A stretch of DNA of 41,798 bases, from positions 1 to 41,798 of the forward strand of contig SXLG01000158.1 of NCBI GenBank assembly GCA_005777805.1, written 5' to 3'. Made by a program: the position numbers and the translations under genes. Below, piece after piece: positions 25,566-33,285 of the stretch; position 1 is the stretch's first letter, and the number at the start of each line of letters is the position of its first letter. Source of the DNA: Pseudomonadota bacterium. GTDB lineage: Bacteria > Desulfobacterota > Binatia > UBA12015. The notes under the pieces were generated by a model. The model was not told the origin of the DNA. It made no database searches and worked only from the letters and a program-made list of their open reading frames with translations.

Positions 25566-26423
25566 TCAGGGCGTGGCTCCGGGGAGGTGGGCGAAGACCT
25601 CGATCAGTCTCGCGTGCACCGCAAAGGGCGCGACCAGCACTCGCCGGGCATCGAGGACCAGCGCCTTGCCACGAAAATCGCTGGCGACGGCGCCGGCACG
25701 TCGCGCGAGCAAGGCACCGGCGGCGATATCCCAGGAGTGCAGGCCGCACTCGAAGAAGCCGTCGAGCCGACCGCAGGCGACCCAGGCGAGATCGAGCGCT
25801 GCCGCTCCCATGCGACGGACGTCGCGGCAACGCGTGAGCGCGGCGTGGAAGAAGCGCAGATACATGTCGGCATTGTCGCGACGATCGTAGGGGAAGCCCG
25901 TCGCGACCAGGGCCTCACCGAGATCGAGGGTGGAGCGGGCACGGATCGCCCGGCCGCCAAGCAGTGCCGGGCCGTCGCCGGTCGCGACAAAGATTTCCCC
26001 GCGCATCGGGTCGCAGATCGCCCCGGCGATCACTTCCGTGGCGGGGGGGGCCTCTTCCGGCGCGATCTCGCCCGGAAGATTGCGCACGGCCGCGATCGAG
26101 ACCGCGAAATGGGGCACGCCGTGGGCGAAGTTGACGGTGCCATCGAGCGGATCGACCACCCAGGTGATGGTCGCGTTCTCTTCGGTCTCGGACTCGGTGG
26201 CACCGCTCTCCTCGGTCAGGATCCTGTGCCCCGGAAAGCGCGCACGCAGTCGTTCACGGATGAGTTCGTCGGCGGCATGGTCGGCATCGGTGACGAGATC
26301 GACCGAGGCCGATTTGGTGGCGATCCGGCGCGGCTGCTCGAAGCGCTCGCGCAGGAGCGCGCCCGCCTCCGCCGCGATCTCGGCGGCGGCATCAGCCAGC
26401 AGGCGGGGCGACGCTTCGGCCAC
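25566..26423 (-). CDS. Inositol monophosphatase family protein
   Basis: Magnesium-dependent, lithium-sensitive-type phosphatase of 285 aa. The metal-binding acids are TEESG (E71/E72), and VVDPLDGTVNFAHGVPHFAV (motif DPLDGT at 91-96). The second family motif is WDIAAGALLARRAGA near the C-terminus. In bacteria this family includes SuhB, CysQ and histidinol phosphatases; CysQ, which dephosphorylates the sulfation by-product 3'-phosphoadenosine 5'-phosphate, is conceivable here because a sulfotransferase lies elsewhere in the window, but the distinguishing residues cannot be read. It heads the leftward set with the helicase and alpha-galactosidase; its promoter must lie in the 198 bases up to the divergent VOC gene. 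Confidence 0.9.
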   Translation of the reverse strand: MAEASPRLLADAAAEIAAEAGALLRERFEQPRRIATKSASVDLVTDADHAADELIRERLRARFPGHRILTEESGATESETEENATITWVVDPLDGTVNFAHGVPHFAVSIAAVRNLPGEIAPEEAPPATEVIAGAICDPMRGEIFVATGDGPALLGGRAIRARSTLDLGEALVATGFPYDRRDNADMYLRFFHAALTRCRDVRRMGAAALDLAWVACGRLDGFFECGLHSWDIAAGALLARRAGAVASDFRGKALVLDARRVLVAPFAVHARLIEVFAHLPGATP

Positions 26424-26488
26424 CCTCGCCTCCTATCAGACGCACGCCGCGCGGTAAGGCGGAGGCCAGCCGATCCGCTGCCGGGCGC

Positions 26489-26519
26489 GCCGGGGGCGTG
26501 CCGGGGGCGTGCCGGCGTG
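26489..26519. repeat. Short tandem repeat of 11 bases
   Basis: GCCGGGGGCGT occurs twice in tandem (26489-26499 with a C/G boundary variation, 26500-26510) followed by a partial third copy, GCCGGCGTG. It lies in the divergent 198-base gap between the inositol monophosphatase and VOC genes. GC-rich slippage is the likely origin; no function is proposed. Confidence 0.4.
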
Positions 26520-26621
26520 GCCTGCGCTACGGCCCAGGCGGGGTCTGGTCGCTCGACGCGACGCGTTTCTGACCGGGGGCCGCGTGCTGCGGGAGCAGGG
26601 CCAGGAGAACGGGAGGCCAGG

Positions 26622-27047
26622 ATGGAGATCAACGGCATCGCACACCTCTTCGTGACGGCGGGGGATTTCGCCCGCGCGCGTGCTTTCTACGCCGAACTCT
26701 TGCCCTTCCTCGGCATGAAGCCAGTGCTCGACGGCGAGGGCTTCTACTACTGCGTCGGGGGGCGCACCGCGTTTGGTGTGCGCGCCGCCGATCCGGCTCA
26801 CGCGGGCGAGCGCTTCGATCAGGGCCGGCCGGGGCTGCACCACGTCTGTTTCCGGGCGCGCTCACGTGAAGACGTGGACGCGGTCTGCGCGCGTGTCGCC
26901 GCGCTCGGCGCGAAGATCGTTCACCCGCCCGAGGAGGGCGCCTGGGCACCGGGCTACTACTCCGTCCTCTTCGAGGATCCCGACGGCTGCCGGCTGGAAG
27001 TCAACTTCGTTCCCGGGCGCGGACTGCTGGCGGAAGAAGGTCGATGA
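26622..27047 (+). CDS. VOC-family metalloenzyme (glyoxalase/dioxygenase fold)
   Basis: Protein of 141 aa with the vicinal oxygen chelate fold. The first beta-alpha-beta unit (IAHLFVTAGDFARARAFYAE) supplies a metal-site histidine (H7). The second unit has GLHHVCFRARSREDVD with another histidine, and the C-terminus LFEDPDGCRLEVNFVPG gives the conserved glutamate ligand. Such proteins are glyoxalase I, extradiol dioxygenase, epimerase or resistance enzymes, and the sequence does not distinguish among them. Two AGGAG-like stretches precede the ATG at 26622. Its TGA overlaps the next gene start as ATGA (27044-27047), placing it first in a four-gene coupled unit with a lipoprotein, a UspA protein and an ion transporter. 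Confidence 0.85.
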   Translation: MEINGIAHLFVTAGDFARARAFYAELLPFLGMKPVLDGEGFYYCVGGRTAFGVRAADPAHAGERFDQGRPGLHHVCFRARSREDVDAVCARVAALGAKIVHPPEEGAWAPGYYSVLFEDPDGCRLEVNFVPGRGLLAEEGR

Positions 27048-27373
27048 GCCCCCGGGGCGGGCCCTCGTGGGCTGGGGTGTCGGCGCGGGCAGGAGCGCCG
27101 ACCAAAGCGGACCGAAGCTACTCCGCAGCGCCCGAGAGGCGGGCCCGACCACGGGCGCGGATCATGAGTATCGTGCTTGTCGCCGGCGTGCTGGCGGGAT
27201 GCCCCGGCGCGGGAGCGGGCGAGGTTCTCGAGACGGCGCGTTTCGAAGAGCTGCAAGGCAATGCCGGCCATGCCCGCCAACTCTATCGCTCGATCCTCAT
27301 GCGCTGGCCCGACCGCCCGGAAGCGGTCACCGCGCGCGAGCGGCTCGTGGTGCTTGATGGCGTGCGCCCATGA
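27044..27373 (+). CDS. Small predicted lipoprotein
   Basis: Short protein of up to 109 aa. A hydrophobic segment ending in a lipobox, IVLVAGVLAGC, follows Arg-rich residues, so the mature N-terminal Cys would be lipid-modified. The mature part is about 57 aa, and its pattern ARFEELQGNAGHARQLYRSI resembles a single TPR-like helical hairpin. The ATG at 27044 overlaps the VOC stop as ATGA and favours translational coupling, but gives an unusually long n-region of about 45 residues; an internal ATG at 27164 (MSIVLVAG) would give a short, uncharged one. The 3' end overlaps the UspA ATG (27370) as ATGA. No close family is recognised. Confidence 0.6.
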   Translation: MSPRGGPSWAGVSARAGAPTKADRSYSAAPERRARPRARIMSIVLVAGVLAGCPGAGAGEVLETARFEELQGNAGHARQLYRSILMRWPDRPEAVTARERLVVLDGVRP

Positions 27374-27864
27374 GCAAAGCGCCAGGAGACCGCGCGGATG
27401 CGGGGGTGGGCCGGATGAAGATCGAACACATCCTGGTACCGACAGATTACTCGGGACACGCGGTTCGCGCCCTGGAGTGGGCCTTGCTCGAGGCGCGAGG
27501 GTCCGGGGCGCGAATCACGGTCTTGCATGTCCTCGATCACGGGCCGCATCTGGCGCTACATGGCTACGCGACGCGACCGAGTGAGGTCGATCAGGCTGCA
27601 GCAGCCGAGGCGCTCGGCGACTGGGTGCGGACCCACGCCGCGCAGGCCTGCGTCGAGACGAACTCAGTGATTGGAGTTGGCGACCCGGCGCACGAGATCC
27701 GCGCCACCGCAGCCCGCCTGGGCGCCGATCTCATCGTGATGGGTTCGCGCGGGCGCACGGGCCTGCGGGAGATTTTCTTCGGTAGCGTGGCCTCGACGGT
27801 GGTTCACCACACGGGCCCACCGGTCGTGGTGGTGCCGCCACCGACCGAGGCGGTGCTCGCGTGA
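27370..27864 (+). CDS. UspA-family universal stress protein
   Basis: Protein of 164 aa with the Rossmann-like Usp fold, beginning HILVPTDYSGHAVRALEWAL. The ATP-binding signature G-2x-G-9x-G(S/T) is present as GSRGRTGLREIFFGSVAS near the C-terminus, together with ADLIVMGSRG, so ATP binding of the UspFG-type is likely. The ATG at 27370 overlaps the preceding lipoprotein stop; a second ATG at 27415 would give a more standard short N-terminus (MKIEHILV). Its TGA overlaps the transporter GTG as GTGA (27861-27864). The coupling with an ion transporter suggests the Usp domain could regulate transport, as in Usp-linked antiporters, but this is inference. Confidence 0.88.
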   Translation: MSKAPGDRADAGVGRMKIEHILVPTDYSGHAVRALEWALLEARGSGARITVLHVLDHGPHLALHGYATRPSEVDQAAAAEALGDWVRTHAAQACVETNSVIGVGDPAHEIRATAARLGADLIVMGSRGRTGLREIFFGSVASTVVHHTGPPVVVVPPPTEAVLA

Positions 27865-29129
27865 ACGCCGTGGCTTCTGCCGTCGCGACGCATGGCGCCG
27901 TGGCGGGGCTTGATCCCTCGCCCCTCTGGGTAGCGCCCTTCGCGGCGCTCCTGCTCTCGATCGCGGTCCTGCCACTCGCCGCACCGCGCTTCTGGCACCA
28001 GCGCTATCCACTGGTGACCCTCGCGCTGGCGGCGCCGGTGATCGCTTGGCTCTCGGCGGTGGATCCCGGTAGGCTGCTTCATACCGGGGGCGAGTACGTA
28101 GCGTTTATCTGCTTGCTAACTGCACTCTTCATCGTTTCGAGTGGCATCGCAATCGAGGGCGGTCTCAGGGCGTCACCGGCGGGCAACGCGCTGGTGCTCG
28201 GGCTGGGGGCCGGTCTCGCCAACCTGATCGGGACCACGGGGGCCAGCATGTTGCTGGTGCGCCCGCTCTTGCGCGCGAATCGACACCGGCCACGCGCCGC
28301 GCACGTCTTCGTTTTCTTCATCTTCATCGTATCGAATCTGGGTGGACTGTTGACGCCTCTCGGCGATCCGCCGCTCTTCCTGGGCTACCTGCAAGGCGTT
28401 CCGTTCGCGTGGACGTTCCGTCTGCTGCCGCAGTGGGCTTTCGCGGTCGGCACCGTGCTCGTCATCTTTGTCTGCGTGGACGCCACCATTGCTCGCCACG
28501 AGGGAGCGGCAAATCCGGACGCCGGACCGCAGCCGCGCGGCATCCGGATCCGGGGCCGGCGCAACGTGCCGTTGCTCGGCGCCATTCTGCTGCTCGTCTT
28601 TCTCGACTCGCCGCTGCGCGAGATCGGCATGATCGTGGTGGCGCTCGTGTCGTACCAGAGTACACCTGAAGCCGTGCATGACGTGAACGAGTTCTCGCTC
28701 GGCCCGATCCGCGAGGTGGCGATCCTCTTCTTCGGGATCTTTGCCACCATGATTCCCGCTCTGGCGCTGCTCGAGCGCCAGGGCGGCGAGCTCGGTCTCG
28801 ATCAGCCGCTCGAGTTTTTCTGGGCGACGGGCCTGCTCTCGAGCGTCCTCGACAACGCGCCGACCTATCTGACCTTCCTCGCGGCGGCGCGCGGGCTCGG
28901 ATTGCCGGCGGAGGTCGGCGGCACGACCAGCGAGTTGCTCGCCGCGATCAGTTGCGGTGCTGTGATGATGGGGGCCAACACCTACATCGGCAACGGGCCA
29001 AACTTCATGGTGAAGGCGATCGTCGAGGAGGCGGGCGTCGTGATGCCGAGCTTCTTCGGATACGTCGGCTGGTCGGCGGCCGTGCTGCTGCCGGTGTTCG
29101 CTCTGGTGACGTGGATCTTCTTTACCTGA
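27861..29129 (+). CDS. ArsB/NhaD-type ion transporter (sodium:proton antiporter-like)
   Basis: Polytopic inner-membrane protein of 422 aa with about 10-12 hydrophobic segments. It belongs to the ion transporter superfamily (COG1055-like). Conserved-looking elements are LGAGLANLIGTTGASMLLVRP (residues about 110-130), the discontinuous-helix motif SNLGGLLTPLGDPPLFLG (154-172) and, in the second half, SSVLDNAPTYLTFLAAARGL and GAVMMGANTYIGNGPNFMVK. The DNAPT and TPLGDPP motifs are the Na+/H+ antiporter and arsenite-exchanger hallmarks. The substrate cannot be fixed between sodium, citrate-like anions and arsenite. The GTG start at 27861 overlaps the UspA stop, making this the last gene of the four-gene unit. 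Confidence 0.85.
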   Translation: MNAVASAVATHGAVAGLDPSPLWVAPFAALLLSIAVLPLAAPRFWHQRYPLVTLALAAPVIAWLSAVDPGRLLHTGGEYVAFICLLTALFIVSSGIAIEGGLRASPAGNALVLGLGAGLANLIGTTGASMLLVRPLLRANRHRPRAAHVFVFFIFIVSNLGGLLTPLGDPPLFLGYLQGVPFAWTFRLLPQWAFAVGTVLVIFVCVDATIARHEGAANPDAGPQPRGIRIRGRRNVPLLGAILLLVFLDSPLREIGMIVVALVSYQSTPEAVHDVNEFSLGPIREVAILFFGIFATMIPALALLERQGGELGLDQPLEFFWATGLLSSVLDNAPTYLTFLAAARGLGLPAEVGGTTSELLAAISCGAVMMGANTYIGNGPNFMVKAIVEEAGVVMPSFFGYVGWSAAVLLPVFALVTWIFFT

Positions 29130-29148
29130 CAAAGTTGTGGGATTGACC

Positions 29149-29190
29149 GCCGCGGGGACGCTGGTCTGACCCCATCCGGGGTGCCGCGGC
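29149..29190. terminator. Two-tier inverted repeat after convergent genes
   Basis: In the 130-base gap between the ion transporter and the convergent enoyl-CoA hydratase, GCCGCGG (29149-29155) pairs with CCGCGGC (29184-29190). Inside, ACCCC (29169-29173) pairs with GGGGT (29178-29182) around a 4-base loop. A large asymmetric internal loop separates the stems and there is no T-tract, so bidirectional termination is only suggested. Confidence 0.35.
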
Positions 29191-29259
29191 TTCTCCAGCG
29201 AGTCGGGTGCCGACAGCGATCGATTCGGCAGGCCGGCGCAGCCCGCCAAGCGGTCAAGA

Positions 29260-30063
29260 TCAGCGGCCGCGGAAGCGCGGTGGGCGTTTCTCCATAAAAG
29301 CGCGCGGTCCCTCGCGCGCATCCTCCGAGGCCATGACCTCACCCGAGATCGTGTTCTCGAGCTCGTGCGCGGCGTCAAGCTCCATGCCGCTCGTGCGCAG
29401 CACGCACTCCTTGATCTTGCGCAGGGCAAAGGGGCCGTTCTGGGCCAACTTGGTGGCGATCTCGGCGGCACGCTCGGCGAGGCCCCCGGGCTCGACCACC
29501 TCGTTGATCAGCCCGAGCCGGCACGCCTCGTCGGCGTCGATCAGATCGCCGAGCAGCAGGATCTCCATGGCGCGCGCCCAGGGAATCTGGCGGGCCAGGC
29601 GGACCATCGAGCCACCGCCCGGGACCAGTCCACGCTTGACTTCGGCGAGACCGAGCCGGGCGCCGCGCGCCGCGATCCGGATATCGGTCGCGAGCAGAAG
29701 CTCGCAGCCGCCCGCGGTCGCGATCCCGTTCACCGCGCCGACGATCGGCTTGTAGAGCTCGAATCCCTTGAGCAGGGACGTCATGGTCAGGCCGAGATCA
29801 CCCATGAGCCGATGATCCCACTCGCTCTCGGGCTGACGCGCGCCGGTAAAGAGCGGGATCAGCAGGCCGAGGTCGCCGCCGACCGAGAAAGCCTCGTCGC
29901 CCGCGCCGGTGAGCACGGCGCAGTGGAGATCGGGGTCGTCGCGCAGCAGCGTCCACGCTTCGCCGAGGCGCACCATCATCTCCGGACTGATCGCGTTGCG
30001 TCGCTCGGGCCGATTCATCACGACCCAGAGAACGTGCCCCCGCCGCTCGACCAGGAGGTCCAT
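29260..30063 (-). CDS. Enoyl-CoA hydratase/isomerase (crotonase) family
   Basis: Crotonase-fold protein of 267 aa. The oxyanion-hole loop is GDEAFSVGGDLGLL, and the second conserved stretch is KPIVGAVNGIATAGGCELLLATDIRIAA with GGG-like GGCE. RLGLAEVKRGLVPGGGSMVRL contains the catalytic-pocket Glu, as expected of family members. It may act in beta-oxidation or in CoA-linked degradation. Its ATG (30063-30061) overlaps the TGA of the upstream lipoprotein gene by one base (TGATG), so both would be translated from one message. An acyl-CoA dehydrogenase lies at the right end of the window and a PaaI-type thioesterase upstream, all fitting acyl-CoA metabolism, but they are far apart and not one operon. 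Confidence 0.9.
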   Translation of the reverse strand: MDLLVERRGHVLWVVMNRPERRNAISPEMMVRLGEAWTLLRDDPDLHCAVLTGAGDEAFSVGGDLGLLIPLFTGARQPESEWDHRLMGDLGLTMTSLLKGFELYKPIVGAVNGIATAGGCELLLATDIRIAARGARLGLAEVKRGLVPGGGSMVRLARQIPWARAMEILLLGDLIDADEACRLGLINEVVEPGGLAERAAEIATKLAQNGPFALRKIKECVLRTSGMELDAAHELENTISGEVMASEDAREGPRAFMEKRPPRFRGR

Positions 30064-30404
30064 CAGGAGGCTCTCGGGATGGAGATCGCGACGCCACGAA
30101 CCGACATGATTTCGACCAGATCGCCCGGCGCGACGCCGTCGAGCCGCTGTGAGTTGCGCACCGCGAGGGTGGTGGCCCTGCCCTCGAGTCCGACGAGAGT
30201 GAGGGTGCGTGTGCGCAGGTCGATGGCCTTGATCGTCGCCGCGAGCATCGCCGAGGTTTCGATGGAACCGCCGTGCTTGCTGCTGACCGAGGAGGCCTGC
30301 GTGGCCGGTGTCGGCGACGCTTCAACCCGGGCGGTGCAGACGCTGGCGCTGACGCATCCGACCAAGCCGGCGAAGCGCAACGTTCTCGGATCCAGACGTG
30401 GCAT
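30063..30404 (-). CDS. Small lipoprotein with DUF1344-like domain
   Basis: Protein of 113 aa. The ATG at 30404 starts a signal with basic n-region (MPRLDPRTLRF) and a lipobox, AGLVGC, so the mature protein begins at a Cys near residue 17. After a Ser/Thr-rich spacer the C-terminal half reads IKAIDLRTRTLTLVGLEGRA and DLVEIMSVRG, the beta pattern of small periplasmic domains that follow a 'x-V-x-x-x-D-x-x-x-x-T-v-T-L' pattern, as in DUF1344. GAAGGG lies about six bases before the ATG. The TGA shares one base with the start of the enoyl-CoA hydratase gene. No biochemical role is known for the family. Confidence 0.7.
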   Translation of the reverse strand: MPRLDPRTLRFAGLVGCVSASVCTARVEASPTPATQASSVSSKHGGSIETSAMLAATIKAIDLRTRTLTLVGLEGRATTLAVRNSQRLDGVAPGDLVEIMSVRGVAISIPRAS

Positions 30405-30900
30405 GAATCGGCCCTTCGCTTGTGCCCGCGCCGGATGCCCGGGCCCCGGCCAGCTAACACCGCCAGCGCTTTGGAGGCCAAGGCCACGCTTGCCCCGGAG
30501 AGGCGTCACACCGCGGGAGTCCTCTCCAGCCAGCGTCCTGAGATCAGTCGAGACTGGGTGTCCAGCCGTGTGGTGCGCGGTCGCGGGTGGTTCCTGGAAC
30601 GAGGGCAGCCATCTCGTCACCTCTCCCCGACATCATCATCGGCCCGGCGGATAGAGACCCCGGGTCGCGGGTCGGCCCAGTGAGCGGGGCCCCACGTAGG
30701 TCGGCTACCGGCCGAATGGGCCGTACAGACTTGCGGCCAGGTTTCCGCTCGCTCCGGATGCGGGCGCCAGGCCCGATCGCGTTGACAGCCGGCGCGCGAT
30801 CGTGGCATGGGGGCCGCACGGGTCCCGCAGGATTGCCGGCCCGCGCGTGCCAGGGCCGGGCTTGCGGCGGCACCTCCGCGTGGCCGGGGGAGGGGCGACG
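30405..30900. other. Divergent intergenic region without recognisable gene
   Basis: About 500 bases separate the leftward lipoprotein gene from the rightward Kazal-domain gene. Open frames exist on both strands but their translations are Arg/Pro-rich and overlap each other, so none is supported. Only weak hairpins are seen (for example CGGCC/GGCCG near 30710-30725). The region must hold the two divergent promoters; a strong GGGGAGGGG ribosome-binding site ends it at about 30887-30897. Confidence 0.5.
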
Positions 30901-33000
30901 ATGCCCAACTCAACGCTTTCAGGTTCGTGTCATGCCGGCGCCGGCCACGGCGTCGGGGGGTGCCGGCGCTCAGCGGGTGCAGCCGTCCTCGGCCTGCTCT
31001 TCGCGGCCAGCGTGCTGAACGCCGCGCCCGCCTCGGGTGCGAATCCGCTCGACCTCTGCCGCATGACGGTCGGCAAGGTGGCGGCCTCCTTCGCGAAGCT
31101 GCGGGCGCGCCAGATTTTCCGCTGTTCGCAGGATCAATCCTGTGACAGTGCCCGCGATGCGGCCGCCCTGGAAACAGTTCGCGAGCGCTCGCGCCAGCAA
31201 CTCGGTGTGGCCTGCGCGAGTCTCACCGGCGCGAGCCTCGGCATGGGCGACGTCTGTCCCGATGCCAGCGGCGTCTGTGACCCGTCGCTCGCGACGACGC
31301 CGGGACTGGTCGAGTGCATGGTCTGTCTGGTGGGTGGTGCGCTCGATCCGGTTCTCAAGCGCTTCAATGGCGCGGATGCCGCGGTCGCCGAGAGTTGTGG
31401 CGGCTGTTCAGCGACGCCCTGTATCGACGGCGCTTTCTGCGAGCCGCCACCGGGACACTGCACGGAGGCGACGAGTGCTGGGGTCTGTGTCGACCCGCCT
31501 GCGGCCTGCCCCGAGATCTCGCAGCCCGTGTGCGGCTGTGATGGCAACACCTACGACAACGATTGCGAGCGGCGGCGTGCGCTCGTCGGTCTCGCGCACG
31601 GGGGCCCCTGCCAGGCGAGTTGTGGCGCGACCAATGGCGACACCTGCCCGGCCGGGACCTTCTGTGATCCCGCTCCGGGGACGTGCGGCGACGGCGAGAG
31701 CGCGTGTGCCGCCGTGCCCGAGGCCTGCCCGGACTACGCGATGCCGGTCTGCGGCTGCGACGGCCAGACCTTCGACAACGATTGCCAACGTCGTCAAGCT
31801 GGCGTCGGGCTCCACCATTTCGGTGCCTGCCATGAATTCTGTGGAAGCGACGCGGCCGGAGATGCCTCCTGTTCCGACACGACGCGCTTCTGCGAGCTGC
31901 CACCGGGGATCTGCGGCGGCTCGAGCGTAGCGGGCAAGTGCATCGAGCGGCCGACCGATTGCGCCGTGGGCGACCAGCAGCCCGTGTGCGGCTGCGACGG
32001 CGAGACCTATCCGAGTGATTGCGAGCGGATGCGGGACGGGGCCGCCAAGTTGCACGATGGTGGCTGCCAGAGTTCGTGTGTCGACGCCTCGGACTGCGGC
32101 GTCGGCGAGATCTGCGAGATGATGCCAGGCTGGTGCGGCACGACGCTGCCAGGGCCGCTGCCGACGCCCGTGCCGTCCGGCCCGAACCCGTGGCCGAGCG
32201 GCGGTACTTGGTCGACCCCCGTGCCGTCGGGGCCGAGTCCCTGGCCCACGGGAGGTTCCTGGACGTGGCCGACGCCCATCATCTATCCGTTTCCGGCCGC
32301 GCGATCCGCCTCGACCATGCCGCCCATCATGATCTCCGGCCATTGCGTTGCCATGCCGGAGGCCTGCCCCGCCGATTTCCACGATCCGGTGTGCGGCTGC
32401 GACGGCCAGACGTATGCCAACGATTGCGAGCGGCAACGGAGCGGGGCTTCCCTCCAGCACTACGGTGCTTGCTACGCCGACTGCGCCCGCGACCCGACGC
32501 AGTGTGGCGAGGGTGAGTTCTGCATGGCGGGGTACGGTTGCGGCGCGAACGGTGGTCCGAGCATTTGCGCGCCGGTCCCGACCGAGTGTCCGCAGTGGGA
32601 GTTTCGCCCCGTGTGTGGCTGCGACGGCCACACCTACGACACCTTCTGCGAGGCTGCCCGTGCCGGTGTGAGCGTGTCCTTCGCGGGGATGTGTCCGACC
32701 GACCCGCCCGAGCCCGGCCCCGTTGGCGAGCCGTGCGGCCCGAACCTCTGCGCGCCGGGGATGAAGTGCATCAAGCCGCCGGGCCACTGCAACGATCCGA
32801 CGACGAGCGGGATGTGCATGCCCGCCACGGACATGACCTGCATCTCGATCTACGATCCGGTCTGCGGCTGTGATGGCCAGACCTACGGCTCCTTCTGCGA
32901 GACGATGCAGAACGGGATTCCAGTCGACCACTGGGGAGCGTGCTGGGGGCACGGATCACCGAGCGATGCGTTGATCGACCCCGTGCCGCCGCATTTCTGA
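30901..33000 (+). CDS. Secreted protein with six Kazal-like domains
   Basis: Exported protein of 699 aa, signal peptide with hydrophobic core AAVLGLLFAASVLNAAPASG. Residues 45-180 are a Cys-rich helical domain starting LDLCRMTVGKVAASFAKLRA. Six Kazal-like units follow, each with the core PVCGCDG-x-TY/F-x-x-x-C: near residues 205-237, 283-312, 361-391, 495-525, 570-598 and 653-683. Most are preceded by a Cys-containing linker of the FCE-x-PPG-x-C type. A Pro/Trp-rich stretch at 414-477 contains two copies of PVPSGP-x-PWP-x-GG-x-W. Kazal domains usually inhibit serine proteases from outside the cell. The P1 residues cannot be assigned confidently, so inhibition is inference. No other gene in the window requires it. 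Confidence 0.85.
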   Translation: MPNSTLSGSCHAGAGHGVGGCRRSAGAAVLGLLFAASVLNAAPASGANPLDLCRMTVGKVAASFAKLRARQIFRCSQDQSCDSARDAAALETVRERSRQQLGVACASLTGASLGMGDVCPDASGVCDPSLATTPGLVECMVCLVGGALDPVLKRFNGADAAVAESCGGCSATPCIDGAFCEPPPGHCTEATSAGVCVDPPAACPEISQPVCGCDGNTYDNDCERRRALVGLAHGGPCQASCGATNGDTCPAGTFCDPAPGTCGDGESACAAVPEACPDYAMPVCGCDGQTFDNDCQRRQAGVGLHHFGACHEFCGSDAAGDASCSDTTRFCELPPGICGGSSVAGKCIERPTDCAVGDQQPVCGCDGETYPSDCERMRDGAAKLHDGGCQSSCVDASDCGVGEICEMMPGWCGTTLPGPLPTPVPSGPNPWPSGGTWSTPVPSGPSPWPTGGSWTWPTPIIYPFPAARSASTMPPIMISGHCVAMPEACPADFHDPVCGCDGQTYANDCERQRSGASLQHYGACYADCARDPTQCGEGEFCMAGYGCGANGGPSICAPVPTECPQWEFRPVCGCDGHTYDTFCEAARAGVSVSFAGMCPTDPPEPGPVGEPCGPNLCAPGMKCIKPPGHCNDPTTSGMCMPATDMTCISIYDPVCGCDGQTYGSFCETMQNGIPVDHWGACWGHGSPSDALIDPVPPHF

Positions 33001-33023
33001 GTCGCTCCCGCTCGGTGGGCCAC

Positions 33024-33061
33024 CGTCACGGTCCGGTCGCTTGCGTGGCCGGACCGTGACG
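33024..33061. terminator. Perfect 13-bp inverted repeat after the Kazal gene
   Basis: CGTCACGGTCCGG (33024-33036) and CCGGACCGTGACG (33049-33061) form a perfect 13-bp stem with a 12-base loop, starting 23 bases after the stop of the Kazal gene. This is the strongest hairpin seen in the window. No T-run follows, as is common in very GC-rich genomes. It probably ends the upstream message; a role as a protein-binding palindrome is also possible. Confidence 0.6.
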
Positions 33062-33285
33062 CGATGCTCGTGCGCCACGAGTGCGCTGCCGGCGCGCGGC
33101 AGAGCGCGCGTCGAGCACAATCGGCCCGCCCCGTCGAGAAGGACGGCCGTGGTGGGCGTGGTCCGAATCTGGGTTGTTTCGGCAGGGGGTGGATGCTCTG
33201 ATCGGCCCGGTCGCGAATTCGATCTCGTCACGTCCCGCGGGGGATCGTGCGGACCGACGGGGCGGAGCGCCTGGGAGGGCCGATC

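Noticed and set aside
31408-32952. Open frame antisense to the Kazal gene
   Set aside because: It mirrors the Cys/Gly repeats of the plus strand and has no start signal.
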